From: Massilia psychrophila
GTDB lineage: Bacteria > Pseudomonadota > Gammaproteobacteria > Burkholderiales > Burkholderiaceae_D
DNA: 54,700 nt
Reading direction: 5' to 3'
NCBI RefSeq assembly: GCF_002760665.1
Contig: NZ_PDOB01000031.1
Coordinates: forward strand, 1 to 54,700
Below the pieces are notes generated by a model that did not search any database, was not told the DNA's origin, and was given only the letters and a program-made list of their open reading frames with translations. Position numbers and translations under genes: made by a program. Position 1 is the stretch's first letter. The number at the start of each line of letters is the position of its first letter. This document shows positions 15,357 through 28,929 of this stretch, piece by piece.

Positions 15357-16609
15357 TGGCTGAACTTAAGAACTACACACTCAATTTCGGCCCGCAGCAC
15401 CCGGCCGCGCACGGCGTGCTGCGCCTGGTGCTCGAGCTCGACGGTGAAGTGATCCAGCGCGCCGACCCGCACATCGGCCTGTTGCACCGCGCTACCGAAA
15501 AGCTGGCCGAGACGCGCACCTACCTGCAGTCGGTGCCGTACATGGACCGCCTCGATTATGTCTCGATGATGTGCAACGAGCACGCCTACGTGCTGGCCAT
15601 CGAGAAGCTGCTCGGCGTCGAAGCGCCGATCCGCGCGCAGTACATCCGCGTCATGTTCGACGAGATCACGCGCTTGCTGAACCACCTGATGTGGTTAGGC
15701 ACGCACGCGCTCGACGTCGGCGCCATGGGGCCGTTCCTGTACGCCTTCCGCGACCGCGAAGACTTGTTCGACATCTACGAGGCGGTGTCGGGCGCGCGCA
15801 TGCACGCGGCCTACTATCGTCCGGGCGGCGTCTACCGCGACCTGCCGGACGCGATGCCCAAGCACAAGGCATCGATCATCCGCAGCGCCAAGGCGATCGA
15901 CGCGCTCAACGAAGCGCGCCAGGGCTCGCTGCTCGACTTCATCGACGATTTTTCGAAGCGCTTTGTGACCTACGTCGACGAATACGAGACGCTGCTGACC
16001 GACAACCGGATCTGGAAGCAGCGCACCGTCGGCATCGGCGTAGTCTCGCCGGAAGCGGCCAAGGCGATGGGGTTTACCGGCGCCATGTTGCGCGGCTCCG
16101 GCGTCGAATGGGACTTGCGCAAGACCCAGCCGTACGCGGTCTACGACAAGATGGACTTCGATATCCCGGTCGGCACCAACGGCGACTGCTACGACCGCTA
16201 CCTGGTACGGGTCGAAGAAATGCGCCAGTCGAACCGCATCATCAAGCAGGCCAGCGCCTGGCTGCGCGCCAATCCGGGCCCGGTGATGATCGACAACCAC
16301 AAGGTGGCGCCGCCGTCGCGCGTCGACATGAAGTCGAACATGGAGTCGCTGATCCACCACTTCAAGCTGTTCACCGAAGGCATGCACGTGCCGTCGGGCG
16401 AAGCGTATGCCGCGGTCGAGCATCCGAAAGGCGAGTTCGGCGTCTACATCGTGTCGGACGGCGCCAACAAGCCGTACCGCCTGAAGCTGCGCACACCTGA
16501 CTACGCCCACCTGCAAAGCCTGGACGAAATGGCGCGCGGCCACATGCTCGCCGACGCCGTCACCATCATCGGAACGCAAGACATCGTATTCGGCAGCATC
16601 GACCGTTAG
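15356..16609 (+). CDS. nuoD: NADH-quinone oxidoreductase subunit D
   Basis: A 417-residue subunit (49-kDa family) that forms the quinone-binding cavity with Nuo[23 protein letters not shown] near the start and the [14 protein letters not shown] segment contain the conserved His/Tyr region, and the C-terminus ends DIVFGSIDR as usual. It is related to the large subunit of NiFe hydrogenases but lacks metal ligands. Confidence 0.98.
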   Translation: MAELKNYTLNFGPQHPAAHGVLRLVLELDGEVIQRADPHIGLLHRATEKLAETRTYLQSVPYMDRLDYVSMMCNEHAYVLAIEKLLGVEAPIRAQYIRVMFDEITRLLNHLMWLGTHALDVGAMGPFLYAFRDREDLFDIYEAVSGARMHAAYYRPGGVYRDLPDAMPKHKASIIRSAKAIDALNEARQGSLLDFIDDFSKRFVTYVDEYETLLTDNRIWKQRTVGIGVVSPEAAKAMGFTGAMLRGSGVEWDLRKTQPYAVYDKMDFDIPVGTNGDCYDRYLVRVEEMRQSNRIIKQASAWLRANPGPVMIDNHKVAPPSRVDMKSNMESLIHHFKLFTEGMHVPSGEAYAAVEHPKGEFGVYIVSDGANKPYRLKLRTPDYAHLQSLDEMARGHMLADAVTIIGTQDIVFGSIDR

Positions 16610-16645
16610 GGTCGCTGCACACCGCTGCACATTTAAGGCAAAACC

Positions 16646-17125
16646 ATGTTGTTATCTGAACTTTGCTACAAAAAAATCGACCGCGAACTGGCCAAGTATC
16701 CGGCCGACCAGCGCCAGTCGGCCGTGATGGCCGCGCTGGCCCACGCCCAGGTCGAACTGGGCTGGCTGGCGCCGGACACCATGCTGGAAATCGCCGACTA
16801 CATCGGCATGCCGGCGATCGCCGTGCAGGAAGTGGCGACGTTCTACAATATGTACGACGTCAAGCCGGTCGGCACCCATAAAATTTCGGTGTGCACCAAC
16901 CTGCCATGCGCGCTGTCGGGCGGCAACCATGCTGCCCGCCGCCTGCAGGAAAAACTCGGCATCGGTTTTCGTGAGACCACCGCCGACGGCAAGTTCACGC
17001 TGGTCGAAGGCGAGTGCATGGGCGCTTGCGGCGATTCGCCGGTCATGATCGTCAACAATCACCGCATGTGCTCGTTCATGAGCGATGACAAGATCGATGC
17101 CCTGTTAGAGGAGCTCAACAAATGA
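16646..17125 (+). CDS. nuoE: NADH-quinone oxidoreductase subunit E
   Basis: A 159-residue subunit (24-kDa family) with a thioredoxin-like [2Fe-2S] domain. The four Cys ligands are in CTNLPC and CMGAC, in the usual spacing. It sits next to the FMN subunit in the NADH-oxidising tip. Its last codons overlap the nuoF ATG by 4 bases. Confidence 0.97.
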   Translation: MLLSELCYKKIDRELAKYPADQRQSAVMAALAHAQVELGWLAPDTMLEIADYIGMPAIAVQEVATFYNMYDVKPVGTHKISVCTNLPCALSGGNHAARRLQEKLGIGFRETTADGKFTLVEGECMGACGDSPVMIVNNHRMCSFMSDDKIDALLEELNK

Positions 17126-18417
17126 CCAGCCTGCACGACCGCCACATCAAGCCGGTCATCCTGAAAGACCTGGACGGCGCCAACTGGCACCTGGCCGATT
17201 ACGTCAAGCGCGGCGGCTACAGCGCGCTGCGCCGCATCCTCGAAGAGAAAATCACGCCGGAGCAGATCATCGCCGACCTGAAGGCGTCGGGCCTGCGCGG
17301 CCGCGGCGGCGCCGGTTTTCCGACCGGCCTGAAGTGGAGCTTCATGCCGCGCCAGTTTCCGGGCCAGAAATACCTCGTCTGCAACACCGACGAAGGCGAG
17401 CCGGGCACCTTCAAGGACCGCGACATCATCCGCTACAACCCGCACTCGCTGATCGAAGGCATGGCCATCGGCGCCTACGCGATGGGCATCACCGTCGGCT
17501 ACAACTACATCCACGGTGAAATCTGGGCGGAATACGAGCGATTCGAAGAAGCGCTGGAAGAGGCGCGCGCCGCCGGCTTCCTTGGCGACAATATCATGGG
17601 CAGCGAGTTCACTTTCCAGCTGCACGCAGCGCACGGTTACGGCGCCTACATCTGCGGCGAAGAAACGGCGCTGCTCGAGTCGCTCGAAGGCAAGAAGGGG
17701 CAGCCGCGTTTCAAGCCGCCGTTCCCGGCGTCGTTCGGCCTGTACGGCAAGCCGACCACGATCAACAACACCGAGACGTTTGCAGCGGTGCCGTTCCTGC
17801 TGAACATGGGCGCCGAGAATTATCTGGCGCTGGGCAAGCCGAACAACGGCGGCTCGAAGATCTTCTCGATTTCTGGCGACATCGAGCGTCCGGGCAATTA
17901 CGAGGTGCCGATGGGCACGCCGTTCGCGACCCTGTTGGAACTGGCCGGCGGCATGCGCGGCGGTAAAAAGATCAAGGCCGTGATTCCTGGCGGCTCGTCG
18001 GCGCCGGTGGTGCGCGGCGACGTCATGATGAACACCGACCTCGACTACGACTCGATCGCCAAGTCCGGCTCGATGTTGGGTTCCGGCGCCGTGATCGTCA
18101 TGGACGATACGCGCTGCATGGTCAAGTCGCTGCTGCGCCTGTCGTACTTCTACTATGAAGAATCGTGCGGCCAGTGCACCCCTTGCCGCGAAGGCACGGG
18201 CTGGATGTACCGCATGGTCCACCGCATCGAGCATGGACAGGGCCGGCCGGACGACATGGATTTGCTCAACAATATTGCCGACAACATCAAGGGCCGTACC
18301 ATCTGCGCCCTCGGTGACGCCGCCGCGATGCCGGTGCAAGCCATGATCAAGAACTTCCGCGAAGAATTCGAATACCACATCGAGCACAAGCATTGCCTCG
18401 TGCCCGCATATCTTTAA
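17122..18417 (+). CDS. nuoF: NADH-quinone oxidoreductase subunit F
   Basis: A 431-residue subunit that binds NADH and FMN and carries one [4Fe-4S] cluster. The Gly-rich nucleotide site [16 protein letters not shown] and the FMN-binding [15 protein letters not shown] segment are present. The cluster ligands are in [11 protein letters not shown] plus a later Cys in TICALGDAA. Length and motifs are typical. Confidence 0.98.
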   Translation: MTSLHDRHIKPVILKDLDGANWHLADYVKRGGYSALRRILEEKITPEQIIADLKASGLRGRGGAGFPTGLKWSFMPRQFPGQKYLVCNTDEGEPGTFKDRDIIRYNPHSLIEGMAIGAYAMGITVGYNYIHGEIWAEYERFEEALEEARAAGFLGDNIMGSEFTFQLHAAHGYGAYICGEETALLESLEGKKGQPRFKPPFPASFGLYGKPTTINNTETFAAVPFLLNMGAENYLALGKPNNGGSKIFSISGDIERPGNYEVPMGTPFATLLELAGGMRGGKKIKAVIPGGSSAPVVRGDVMMNTDLDYDSIAKSGSMLGSGAVIVMDDTRCMVKSLLRLSYFYYEESCGQCTPCREGTGWMYRMVHRIEHGQGRPDDMDLLNNIADNIKGRTICALGDAAAMPVQAMIKNFREEFEYHIEHKHCLVPAYL

Positions 18418-18432
18418 GTCCAGAGAAATCTC

Positions 18433-20778
18433 ATGGTTGAAATCGAAATTGACGGTAAAAAAGTCAGCGTACCAGCAGGCAGCATGCTGATGGACGCGGC
18501 CAATAAGCTGGGGACCTACATCCCGCACTTCTGCTATCACAAGAAATTGTCGATCGCGGCGAACTGCCGCATGTGCCTCGTTGAAGTCGAAAAGGCGCCG
18601 AAGCCTTTGCCGGCGTGCGCAACGCCGGTCTCGGCCGGCATGGTCGTGCGCTCGAACAGCGAAAAAGCCGTGCAGGCCCAGAAGTCGGTGATGGAATTCC
18701 TCCTCATTAACCACCCGCTGGATTGCCCGATCTGCGACCAAGGCGGCGAATGCCAGCTGCAGGACCTGGCTGTCGGCTACGGCAAGTCGTCCTCGCGCTA
18801 CGCTGAAGAAAAACGCGTCGTGCCGCCAAAAGACGGCGGCCCGCTGATTTCGATGGCCGACATGACCCGCTGCATCCACTGCACCCGCTGCGTGCGTTTC
18901 GGCCAGGAAGTGGCCGGCGTGATGGAGCTGGGCATGTTGGGCCGCGGCGAACACGCCGAGATCACCTCGTTCGTCGGCAAGACCGTCGACTCCGAAGTGT
19001 CGGGCAACATGATCGACCTGTGCCCGGTCGGCGCGCTGACCTCGAAGCCGTTCCGCTACTCCGCCCGTACCTGGGAGTTGTCGCGCCGCAAGTCGATCAG
19101 CCCGCACGATTCGCTCGGCACCAACCTGATCGTGCAAGTCAAGGGTGGCAAGGTCATGCGCGTGCTGCCGCTCGAGAACGAAGCGATCAACGAATGCTGG
19201 CTGTCGGACAAGGACCGCTTCTCCTACGAAGCGCTGGACTCTGCCTCCCGCCTGACCGCGCCGATGATCAAGCAGGGCGGCGAGTGGCGTGAAACCGACT
19301 GGCAGACCGCGCTCGAATACATTGCCCACGGCCTGCGCAACATCAAGCACGAACACGGCGCCGACGCGATTGCCGCTGTGGCGACACCCCATTCGACGGT
19401 CGAAGAACTGCACCTGCTGGCGAAAGCCATGCGCGGCCTCGGTTCCGAGAACGTCGAGTTCCGCCTGCGCCAGACCGACTTCGCCCTCGATGGCCAGGTC
19501 ACGCCATGGCTCGGCATGCCGATCGCGGCGCTGTCGAACGTCAAGCGCGCCCTGGTGATCGGCTCGTTCCTGCGCAAGGACCACCCGCTGGTCGCCACCC
19601 GCCTGCGCGCGGCGGTAAAAGGCGGCGCCAAGCTGACGGTTCTGCACGCAAGCAATGACGAACTGCTGATCCCCGGCACCGCCAAGATCATCGCCGCGCC
19701 GTCCGACTGGCTGGCGGCACTGTCAGGCATCGTCGTCGCCGTCGCTGCCGCCAAAGGGGTTGCCGCGCCGGCCGGCTTCGAGAACATCGAAGCGACCGAC
19801 GCCGCCAACAAAGCCGCCGCCAGTCTGACTACTGGCGACGCCAACCTGCCAGGCGTAATTTTGCTCGGTAACGCCGCGCTCCAGCATCCGCAGGCATCGA
19901 AGCTGCACGCTTGTGCCCAGTGGATCGCCGAACAGACCGGCGCCAAGCTCGGCTACCTGGTCGACGCCGCCAACAGCGTCGGCGGCTACTTGGCCGGCGC
20001 CAACGGCAAGAACGCCGCCGAAGTGTTTTCAACGCCGAAGAAAGCGTATGTGCTGCTGAACGCCGAGCCGGAACTCGATGCGGCCAACCCGCAGCAGGCC
20101 AGAAGCGCGCTCGATGGCGCCGACATGGTCATCGTCATGAGCGCCTTCAAGCACGGCCTCGACTACGCCGACGTGCTGCTGCCGGTGTCGCCGTTCAGCG
20201 AAACCTCGGGTACCTTCGTCAATTGCGAAGGCCGCGCGCAAAGTTTTAACGGCACCGTCAAGCCGCTGGGCGACACCCGTCCCGCATGGAAGGTGCTGCG
20301 CGTCCTCGGCAACTTGCTCGCGCTGCCTGGCTTCGACTACGACACGTCGGAAGCGATCCGCGACGAGTTGTTCGGCAAGGGTGTTACCGACCTGTCGGCC
20401 AAATTGTCGAACGTGTCCACTATCGCGCTGTCGGCGGCAAGGTTTGGCAACGGCGATGCTGCTGGACTCGAGCGCGTCACCGACGTGCCGATCTATTTTG
20501 CCGACGCCATCGCGCGTCGCTCGGAGCCGTTGATGCGCACCGCGGACGCCCAGGCGCCGCTGGCGCACCTGCCGTCGCAGCTGGCCGAAAAGCTGGGCGT
20601 GAAGGCGGGCGACCGGGTAACAGTGACCCAGGGTTCCGGTTCGGCGATCCTGGTCGCCGCCATCGACGCGGGCCTGCCGGCGAATGCGGTGCGGGTCGCC
20701 GCGGCGCACCCGTCGACAGCCATGCTGGGCGCGATGTTCGGCCCAATCCACGTTGAAAAAGCAGGGGAGGCCGCATAA
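18433..20778 (+). CDS. nuoG: NADH-quinone oxidoreductase subunit G
   Basis: A 781-residue iron-sulfur subunit (75-kDa family). The N-terminal [2Fe-2S] ligands are in [19 protein letters not shown] and PACATPV; the His-ligated cluster is around [18 protein letters not shown]; the next [4Fe-4S] ligands are CIHCTRC with a later Cys in LCPVGAL. The C-terminal molybdopterin-oxidoreductase-like domain spans about residues 220-770 and is non-catalytic in complex I. The stop shares one base with nuoH (TAATG). Confidence 0.97.
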   Translation: MVEIEIDGKKVSVPAGSMLMDAANKLGTYIPHFCYHKKLSIAANCRMCLVEVEKAPKPLPACATPVSAGMVVRSNSEKAVQAQKSVMEFLLINHPLDCPICDQGGECQLQDLAVGYGKSSSRYAEEKRVVPPKDGGPLISMADMTRCIHCTRCVRFGQEVAGVMELGMLGRGEHAEITSFVGKTVDSEVSGNMIDLCPVGALTSKPFRYSARTWELSRRKSISPHDSLGTNLIVQVKGGKVMRVLPLENEAINECWLSDKDRFSYEALDSASRLTAPMIKQGGEWRETDWQTALEYIAHGLRNIKHEHGADAIAAVATPHSTVEELHLLAKAMRGLGSENVEFRLRQTDFALDGQVTPWLGMPIAALSNVKRALVIGSFLRKDHPLVATRLRAAVKGGAKLTVLHASNDELLIPGTAKIIAAPSDWLAALSGIVVAVAAAKGVAAPAGFENIEATDAANKAAASLTTGDANLPGVILLGNAALQHPQASKLHACAQWIAEQTGAKLGYLVDAANSVGGYLAGANGKNAAEVFSTPKKAYVLLNAEPELDAANPQQARSALDGADMVIVMSAFKHGLDYADVLLPVSPFSETSGTFVNCEGRAQSFNGTVKPLGDTRPAWKVLRVLGNLLALPGFDYDTSEAIRDELFGKGVTDLSAKLSNVSTIALSAARFGNGDAAGLERVTDVPIYFADAIARRSEPLMRTADAQAPLAHLPSQLAEKLGVKAGDRVTVTQGSGSAILVAAIDAGLPANAVRVAAAHPSTAMLGAMFGPIHVEKAGEAA

Positions 20779-21860
20779 TGGGCATGCCTGAATTTATCAC
20801 GACGGTCAACACGCACGGAGTCGCCATCCTGGGGCCGGTCTGGCCGCTGGCCTGGACCATGATGAAAATCATGTGCGTGCTGCTGCCACTGATGGGCCTG
20901 GTTGCCTACGCCACCCTATGGGAGCGCAAGCTGATCGGCTGGATCCAGATCCGTGTCGGCCCCAACCGGGTCGGTCCGATGGGACTGCTGCAGCCGATCG
21001 CCGACGCGTTGAAATTGCTGTTCAAGGAAATCGTCGTCCCGACCAAGGCCACCACGAGCCTGTTCGTGATCGGCCCGATCATGACGATCATGCCGGCGCT
21101 GGCCGCCTGGTCGGTGATCCCGTTCGGTCCGGAATTGGTGCTTGCCAACGTCAACGCCGGCCTCTTGCTGCTGATGGCGATCACGTCGATGGAAGTGTAC
21201 GGCATCATCATCGCCGGCTGGGCGTCGAACTCGAAGTACTCGTTCATGGGCGCGATGCGTGCCTCGGCCCAGATGATCTCCTACGAGATCCCGATGGGCT
21301 TCGTGCTGGTCGTGGTGCTGATGGTGTCGGGCAGCCTGAATTTCTCCGATATCGTCGCCGGCCAAGGTCGCGGCATGTTCGCCGACCATGGCGTCAACTT
21401 CATGTCGTGGAACTGGCTGCCGCTGCTGCCGCTGCTGGTGATCTACCTGACGTCGGGCCTGGCCGAATGCAACCGCCACCCGTTCGACGTGGTGGAAGGC
21501 GAGTCCGAAATCGTCGCCGGCCACATGGTCGAGTACTCGGGCATGTCGTATGCGATGTTCATGCTGGCCGAATACGCCAACATGATCCTGATCGGCGTAC
21601 TGGCGGCGATCATGTTCCTCGGCGGCTGGGCTGCGCCATTGAAGGTGCTCGAATTCTGGGGCGGTTTTGGCGGTTTCTTCTGGCTGTTCGCCAAGACGTT
21701 CTTCATCGTTTCGCTGTTCATCTGGGTCCGCGGCACTTTCCCGCGCTACCGCTACGACCAGATCATGCGGCTCGGCTGGAAAGTGTTTATTCCGCTGACC
21801 CTGGTCTGGCTGGTGCTGGTCGCCGGCTGGATGCAGACGCCCTGGAATATTTGGAAGTAA
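20778..21860 (+). CDS. nuoH: NADH-quinone oxidoreductase subunit H
   Basis: A 360-residue polytopic subunit that joins the peripheral and membrane arms and helps form the quinone tunnel. [21 protein letters not shown] and the acidic loop segment [19 protein letters not shown] are diagnostic. About eight membrane helices are visible. Confidence 0.98.
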   Translation: MGMPEFITTVNTHGVAILGPVWPLAWTMMKIMCVLLPLMGLVAYATLWERKLIGWIQIRVGPNRVGPMGLLQPIADALKLLFKEIVVPTKATTSLFVIGPIMTIMPALAAWSVIPFGPELVLANVNAGLLLLMAITSMEVYGIIIAGWASNSKYSFMGAMRASAQMISYEIPMGFVLVVVLMVSGSLNFSDIVAGQGRGMFADHGVNFMSWNWLPLLPLLVIYLTSGLAECNRHPFDVVEGESEIVAGHMVEYSGMSYAMFMLAEYANMILIGVLAAIMFLGGWAAPLKVLEFWGGFGGFFWLFAKTFFIVSLFIWVRGTFPRYRYDQIMRLGWKVFIPLTLVWLVLVAGWMQTPWNIWK

Positions 21861-21870
21861 GGAAGAGGAT

Positions 21871-22359
21871 ATGGATCGCGTTAAAGACTTTTTCGGCAGC
21901 CTGATGCTGACCGAGCTGATCAAGGGCATGGCCCTGACCGGCAAGTACATGTTTTCTCGTAAAATCACGGTGCAGTATCCGGAAGAGAAAACCCCGATGT
22001 CGCCGCGGTTTCGCGGTCTGCACGCGCTTCGCCGCTACCCGAATGGCGAAGAGCGCTGCATCGCCTGCAAACTGTGCGAAGCGGTGTGCCCGGCGATGGC
22101 CATCACGATCGAGTCCGAACAGCGCGACGACGGCTCGCGCCGCACGACACGCTACGACATCGACCTGACCAAGTGCATTTTCTGCGGTTTCTGCGAAGAG
22201 TCCTGTCCGGTCGATTCGATCGTCGAGACCCACGTGCTGGAATACCACGGCGAAAAGCGTGGTGACTTGTACTACACAAAAGAGATGCTGCTTGCCGTCG
22301 GCGACCGCTATGAAAACGACATCGCCGCCGCCCGCGCCGCCGATGCTCGGTACCGCTGA
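21871..22359 (+). CDS. nuoI: NADH-quinone oxidoreductase subunit I
   Basis: A 162-residue subunit with two [4Fe-4S] clusters of the ferredoxin type: [12 protein letters not shown] and [14 protein letters not shown]. It passes electrons to the N2 cluster of NuoB. It lies 10 bases after nuoH. Confidence 0.98.
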   Translation: MDRVKDFFGSLMLTELIKGMALTGKYMFSRKITVQYPEEKTPMSPRFRGLHALRRYPNGEERCIACKLCEAVCPAMAITIESEQRDDGSRRTTRYDIDLTKCIFCGFCEESCPVDSIVETHVLEYHGEKRGDLYYTKEMLLAVGDRYENDIAAARAADARYR

Positions 22360-22394
22360 ATTTCGCATAACAACTGTAGCATTTTGGGTTAGCC

Positions 22395-23090
22395 ATGGAT
22401 TTTAAAACTGCTTTGTTCTACGTGTTCTCGGCGATTATGGTGATTGCCGCCACGCGTGTCATCACGGCCCGCAATCCGGTGCACGCCGCCCTGTTTCTGG
22501 TGCTGGCGTTCTTCAACGCGGCCGGTATCTGGTTGTTGCTGAAGGCCGAATTTTTGGCCATCGTGCTGGTGCTGGTGTACGTCGGCGCCGTGATGGTGCT
22601 GTTCCTGTTCGTCGTCATGATGTTGGATATTAATATCGACCGCATGCGCGAAGGCTTTTGGGGCTACCTGCCGCTGGCGTCGGGTATCGGCGTGCTGATC
22701 GTGCTGGAGATGGCGGCCGTATTGTGGCGCAGCTTCCTCACCTTCGAACAGCAGCCGGTCGCTGTCGGGTCCAACATTGGCGGCACCAAGGAACTCGGTA
22801 TCCTGATCTACACCCGCTACATCCTCGGTTTCGAGGTTGCCGCCGTGATCCTGCTGGTGGCGATCATCGCCGCCGTCGCCCTGACGCTGCGTAAGCGCAA
22901 GGACACCAAGGCCTTCGACCCTGCCGACGCCGTGCGCGTCAAGCGCAACGACCGCCTGCGCATCGTCAAGATGAGCGCAGTCGACCAGCCGGCATTGGAC
23001 GCGGCATCGACGGCAGCAGCAGCGGCGGCAACAGCCAATGCTGCTGCAAGCCCGGCTCTTGCCTCAACTCCCGCCAAAGAGACAAAATGA
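22395..23090 (+). CDS. nuoJ: NADH-quinone oxidoreductase subunit J
   Basis: A 231-residue membrane subunit with five helices in the first 165 residues, including the conserved third helix region [20 protein letters not shown]. The last 60 residues are a soluble, Ala-rich tail ([20 protein letters not shown]) that goes beyond the core family and is probably disordered. The stop overlaps the nuoK start by 4 bases. Confidence 0.96.
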   Translation: MDFKTALFYVFSAIMVIAATRVITARNPVHAALFLVLAFFNAAGIWLLLKAEFLAIVLVLVYVGAVMVLFLFVVMMLDINIDRMREGFWGYLPLASGIGVLIVLEMAAVLWRSFLTFEQQPVAVGSNIGGTKELGILIYTRYILGFEVAAVILLVAIIAAVALTLRKRKDTKAFDPADAVRVKRNDRLRIVKMSAVDQPALDAASTAAAAAATANAAASPALASTPAKETK

Positions 23091-23395
23091 CTTTATCGCT
23101 CGCACACTACCTGGTCCTGGGAGCGATCCTGTTCGCGATCTCGATCGTCGGCATTTTCCTGAACCGCAAGAACATCATCGTGCTGCTGATGGCCATCGAA
23201 CTGATGCTGCTGGCGGTGAACCTGAACTTCATCGCGTTCTCGCACTACCTCGGCGACGCGGCAGGGCAGATCTTCGTGTTCTTCATCCTGACCGTGGCGG
23301 CTGCCGAATCGGCAATCGGCCTAGCGATCCTGGTGGTGCTGTTCCGTAACCTCGATACGATCAATGTGGAAGACCTGGACAGCCTGAAGGGCTGA
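23087..23395 (+). CDS. nuoK: NADH-quinone oxidoreductase subunit K
   Basis: A 102-residue, three-helix membrane subunit related to MrpC. The two proton-path Glu are in [16 protein letters not shown] and in the following helix around [13 protein letters not shown]. Length is standard. Confidence 0.97.
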   Translation: MTLSLAHYLVLGAILFAISIVGIFLNRKNIIVLLMAIELMLLAVNLNFIAFSHYLGDAAGQIFVFFILTVAAAESAIGLAILVVLFRNLDTINVEDLDSLKG

Positions 23396-23469
23396 TCTTC
23401 TCCCACGTTCGCAGCTTTCAGCTATTTCTACGCGCGCTTCAACGATTTGACTAAATAATAAGGTTCAAC

Positions 23470-25527
<2,058 letters not shown>

Positions 25528-25552
25528 TCAGACAAAAAAAGATAACGACAAC

Positions 25553-27049
25553 ATGACGCAGTCTTCAACCTTTATTCCGTTCCTGAGCCTGGCGATCTGG
25601 CTTCCGATCCTGTTCGGCGTGCTGGTCCTGGCCATCGGCCGCGACGACAAGCCGGCCTTGACGCGCTGGTTCGCCCTCGTTGGCGCCATCGTCAGCTTCC
25701 TGGTGACGATCCCGCTGATCCAGCAATTCGACAACGCCGCGCACGGCATGCAGTTCGTCGAAAGCACGCCGTGGATCGGCCGCTTCAACATCATGTACGC
25801 GCTCGGCATCGACGGCCTGTCGCTGTGGTTCGTGCCTTTGACTGCCTTCATCACGATCATCGTGGTGATCTCGGCCTGGCAGGTGATCACCGAGCGCGTG
25901 GCGCAGTACATGGGGTCTTTTTTGGTCCTGTCGGGCCTGATGGTGGGCGTTTTCTGCGCCCTCGACGGCCTGCTGTTCTACTTCTTTTTCGAAGCCACCC
26001 TGATCCCGATGTTCATCATCATCGGCGTATTTGGCGGCGCCAACCGGGTGTACGCGGCTTTTAAATTTTTCCTCTATACCTTCTTCGGTTCGCTGCTGAC
26101 CCTGGTCGCCATTATTTACCTATACAACAAGGCCGGCGGCAGCTTCGACATCCTGGCCTGGCACAGGTTGCCTTTGAGCATGAAAGAACAAGTGCTGATC
26201 TTCCTGGCGTTCCTGATGGCGTTCGCCGTCAAGGTGCCGATGTGGCCGGTCCACACCTGGCTGCCGGACGCCCACGTCGAAGCGCCTACCGGCGGCTCGG
26301 TGGTGCTGGCGGCGATCATGTTGAAACTCGGCGCTTACGGCTTCCTGCGGTTTTCCTTGCCGATCGCCCCCGACGCCAGCCACTACCTGGCCGACTTCAT
26401 CATCACGCTCTCGCTCATCGCGGTGATCTACATCGGTCTGGTCGCGCTGGTCCAGAAGGACATGAAAAAGCTGGTCGCCTATTCGTCGATCGCCCACATG
26501 GGTTTCGTGACGCTCGGTTTCTTCATCTTCAACCCGATGGCCATGCAGGGCGGTATCGTGCAGATGATCTCGCACGGCTTCATCTCCGGCGCCATGTTCC
26601 TTTGCATCGGCGTGCTGTACGACCGCATGCACTCGCGCCAGATCGCCGACTACGGCGGGGTGATCAACCGCATGCCGAAATTCGCCGCCTACTTCGTGCT
26701 GTTCTCGATGGCCAATGCCGGCCTGCCTGCGACGTCGGGTTTTGTGGGCGAGTTCATGGTGATCCTCGGCGCCGTCCAGTTCAATTTCTGGATCGGCATG
26801 CTGGCCGCCACCGCCCTCATTTTGGGCGCCGCGTATTCGCTGTGGATGGTCAAGCGCGTCGTGTTCGGCGCAGTCGCCAACAAGCACGTCGAGGAACTGA
26901 CCGACATTAACAAGCGCGAGTTCTTCATGTTCGCCGTGCTGGCCATCGCCGTGCTCGCAATGGGGCTGTATCCAGCGCCGTTCACCGACACGATGCAAAC
27001 CTCGGTCGCCGACCTGCTCAAGCATGTCGCGATCAGTAAACTGCCATAA
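25553..27049 (+). CDS. nuoM: NADH-quinone oxidoreductase subunit M
   Basis: A 498-residue antiporter-like subunit with about 14 membrane helices. The key Glu is in FFFEATLIPMFIIIG, and the channel Lys is in AFAVKVPMWPVHTWLPDAHVEAPTGGSV. It starts 25 bases after nuoL. Confidence 0.97.
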   Translation: MTQSSTFIPFLSLAIWLPILFGVLVLAIGRDDKPALTRWFALVGAIVSFLVTIPLIQQFDNAAHGMQFVESTPWIGRFNIMYALGIDGLSLWFVPLTAFITIIVVISAWQVITERVAQYMGSFLVLSGLMVGVFCALDGLLFYFFFEATLIPMFIIIGVFGGANRVYAAFKFFLYTFFGSLLTLVAIIYLYNKAGGSFDILAWHRLPLSMKEQVLIFLAFLMAFAVKVPMWPVHTWLPDAHVEAPTGGSVVLAAIMLKLGAYGFLRFSLPIAPDASHYLADFIITLSLIAVIYIGLVALVQKDMKKLVAYSSIAHMGFVTLGFFIFNPMAMQGGIVQMISHGFISGAMFLCIGVLYDRMHSRQIADYGGVINRMPKFAAYFVLFSMANAGLPATSGFVGEFMVILGAVQFNFWIGMLAATALILGAAYSLWMVKRVVFGAVANKHVEELTDINKREFFMFAVLAIAVLAMGLYPAPFTDTMQTSVADLLKHVAISKLP

Positions 27050-27067
27050 ACCGGACCGCAGACCACA

Positions 27068-28579
27068 ATGAATCAAATGACCAACCCCAACCTGATCCCG
27101 GCTTACGCTGAAATCTTCCTGATGGTCGCGGCATCGGCGATCCTGTTGATCGACATGTTCATGTCGAAGCGCTCGGTAGCCTACTACCTGTCGCTCGCCA
27201 CGCTGGCGGTATGCGGCGTGATCACATACGCCGACTACAGCGCCGGCACCACGGTGTACACGTTTTCGCACATGTTCGTGTCGGACCCGATGTCGAACCT
27301 GCTCAAGCTGTTCAGCTACCTGGCGGTCGGCGTCACGCTGATCTACTCGCGCCAGTACGCGGGCGAACGCGGCATGTTGTCCGGTAACCTGGGCGGCGAA
27401 TTCTACGTGCTCGCGCTGTTCTCGTTGCTTGGCCAGATGATCATGATCTCGGCCACCAACATGCTGATCATTTACCTCGGCCTCGAACTCATGTCGCTGG
27501 CGCTGTACGCACTGGTGGCGCTGCGGCGCGACCACGCCACGTCGACGGAAGCGGCGATGAAGTACTTCATCCTCGGCGCGCTGTCGTCCGGCTTCCTGTT
27601 GTACGGCATCTCGATGCTGTACGGCGCCACCGGCTCGCTCGACTTGGCGGAAGTGGCCAGGGTAGCGGCGTCGGGCGTCGTCAACAAGACCATCCTCGTG
27701 TTCGGCATCGTGTTCGTGGTTGCCGGCCTTGCCTTCAAGCTGGGCGCAGCGCCGTTCCACATGTGGGTGCCGGACGTCTACCAGGGCGCGCCGACCGCCG
27801 TTACGCTGCTTATCGGCGGTGCGCCGAAGCTCGCCGCTTTCGCGATCTGCATTCGCCTGCTGGTCGAAGGCTTGCTGCAGATGGCGATCGACTGGCAGCA
27901 GATGCTGATGGTGCTGGCCGTGTTTTCGCTGGCGGTCGGCAATCTGACTGCAATCGCCCAGACCAACCTGAAACGCATGCTGGCCTATTCGACCATCGCG
28001 CAAACCGGCTTCGTCTTGCTGGGCCTGTTGGCCGGCGTGGTCGGCGCCGTGGGTGCGGGAGCACTTAGCGCCGATTCGAGCAACGCCACCGCCGCCTACA
28101 GCGCCGCGATGTACTACTCGATCACCTATGTGCTCACCACGCTGGGTACCTTCGGCCTGATGATGATGCTGGCGCGCGCCGGTTTCGAAGCCGAAGAAAT
28201 CGCCGACTTCAAGGGCCTGGGCCGGCGCAGTCCGTGGTTCGCGGTGGTGATGACGGTATTGATGTTCTCGCTGGCCGGCGTGCCGCCGATGATGGGCTTC
28301 ATGGCCAAGTACGCGGTGCTGCAGGCAGTGGCGACGTCGGGCCTGATCTGGCTGACGGTGGTGGCGGTGATGTTCTCGCTGATCGGCGCGTTTTACTACC
28401 TGCGCATCGTCAAGACCATGTGGTTCGACGAGCCGGTCGACACCACCGCCATCGCGGTGCCGCTCGACATGCGCGTGGCGCTGTCGGTCAACGGCATTGC
28501 GATCGTTGCCCTCGGCGTGGTTCCTGGCGCGCTGCTCAACGCCTGCCTGAATGCGATGACCAAAACGCTCGGTACCTGA
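27068..28579 (+). CDS. nuoN: NADH-quinone oxidoreductase subunit N
   Basis: A 503-residue antiporter-like subunit. [21 protein letters not shown] carries the conserved Glu, and [21 protein letters not shown] the channel Lys and His. It is the last canonical gene of the operon, followed 4 bases later by the DUF2818 gene. Confidence 0.97.
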   Translation: MNQMTNPNLIPAYAEIFLMVAASAILLIDMFMSKRSVAYYLSLATLAVCGVITYADYSAGTTVYTFSHMFVSDPMSNLLKLFSYLAVGVTLIYSRQYAGERGMLSGNLGGEFYVLALFSLLGQMIMISATNMLIIYLGLELMSLALYALVALRRDHATSTEAAMKYFILGALSSGFLLYGISMLYGATGSLDLAEVARVAASGVVNKTILVFGIVFVVAGLAFKLGAAPFHMWVPDVYQGAPTAVTLLIGGAPKLAAFAICIRLLVEGLLQMAIDWQQMLMVLAVFSLAVGNLTAIAQTNLKRMLAYSTIAQTGFVLLGLLAGVVGAVGAGALSADSSNATAAYSAAMYYSITYVLTTLGTFGLMMMLARAGFEAEEIADFKGLGRRSPWFAVVMTVLMFSLAGVPPMMGFMAKYAVLQAVATSGLIWLTVVAVMFSLIGAFYYLRIVKTMWFDEPVDTTAIAVPLDMRVALSVNGIAIVALGVVPGALLNACLNAMTKTLGT

Positions 28580-28583
28580 GGCG

Positions 28584-28907
28584 ATGACCGCATCGCTCGC
28601 CAGCTGGTTCGTGATCGCCGTCGCACTGGTGCTTGCCAACCTGCCGTTTTTGAATGAGTCCGTGTTCGGCTTCATTCCCTTGAAGCCGGTCCGGCCTGGC
28701 CAGGCACGCACAAAACATCCGGTGTGGCGCCTGGTCGAACTGATCGCCTTATACTTTATCGTCGGCCTGCTGGCCTGGGCGCTCGAATCGCGCATCGGCA
28801 ACGTGTTCTCCCACACCTGGGAGTTCTACGCCATTACCGGCTGCATGTTCATCGTGCTGGCCTTCCCGGGCTTCGTGGTGCGCTACCTGCGCAAGCGCCG
28901 CGACTGA
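28584..28907 (+). CDS. DUF2818 small membrane protein
   Basis: A 107-residue protein with three hydrophobic segments at about residues 5-23, 50-66 and 80-98. The N-terminal SLASWFVIAVALVLANLPFLNE and central LVELIALYFIVGLLAWALESR segments match what I recall of DUF2818, a family found just after nuoN in many betaproteobacteria. It starts 4 bases after nuoN, so it is made with complex I. A role as an accessory or assembly factor of complex I is inferred from position only. Confidence 0.82.
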   Translation: MTASLASWFVIAVALVLANLPFLNESVFGFIPLKPVRPGQARTKHPVWRLVELIALYFIVGLLAWALESRIGNVFSHTWEFYAITGCMFIVLAFPGFVVRYLRKRRD

Positions 28908-28929
28908 TTTTCCACGACAGGAGTTGGGC

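Noticed and set aside
17059-19647. An 862-codon open frame on the minus strand opposite nuoF and nuoG
   Set aside because: It is an antisense shadow caused by high third-position GC in the nuo genes; the product resembles no protein family.
26120-28816. An 898-codon open frame on the minus strand opposite nuoM, nuoN and DUF2818
   Set aside because: The translation is low in hydrophobic residues and full of Arg, His and Gln, as expected for the antisense of GC-rich membrane-protein genes, and it lies opposite well-conserved nuo genes.
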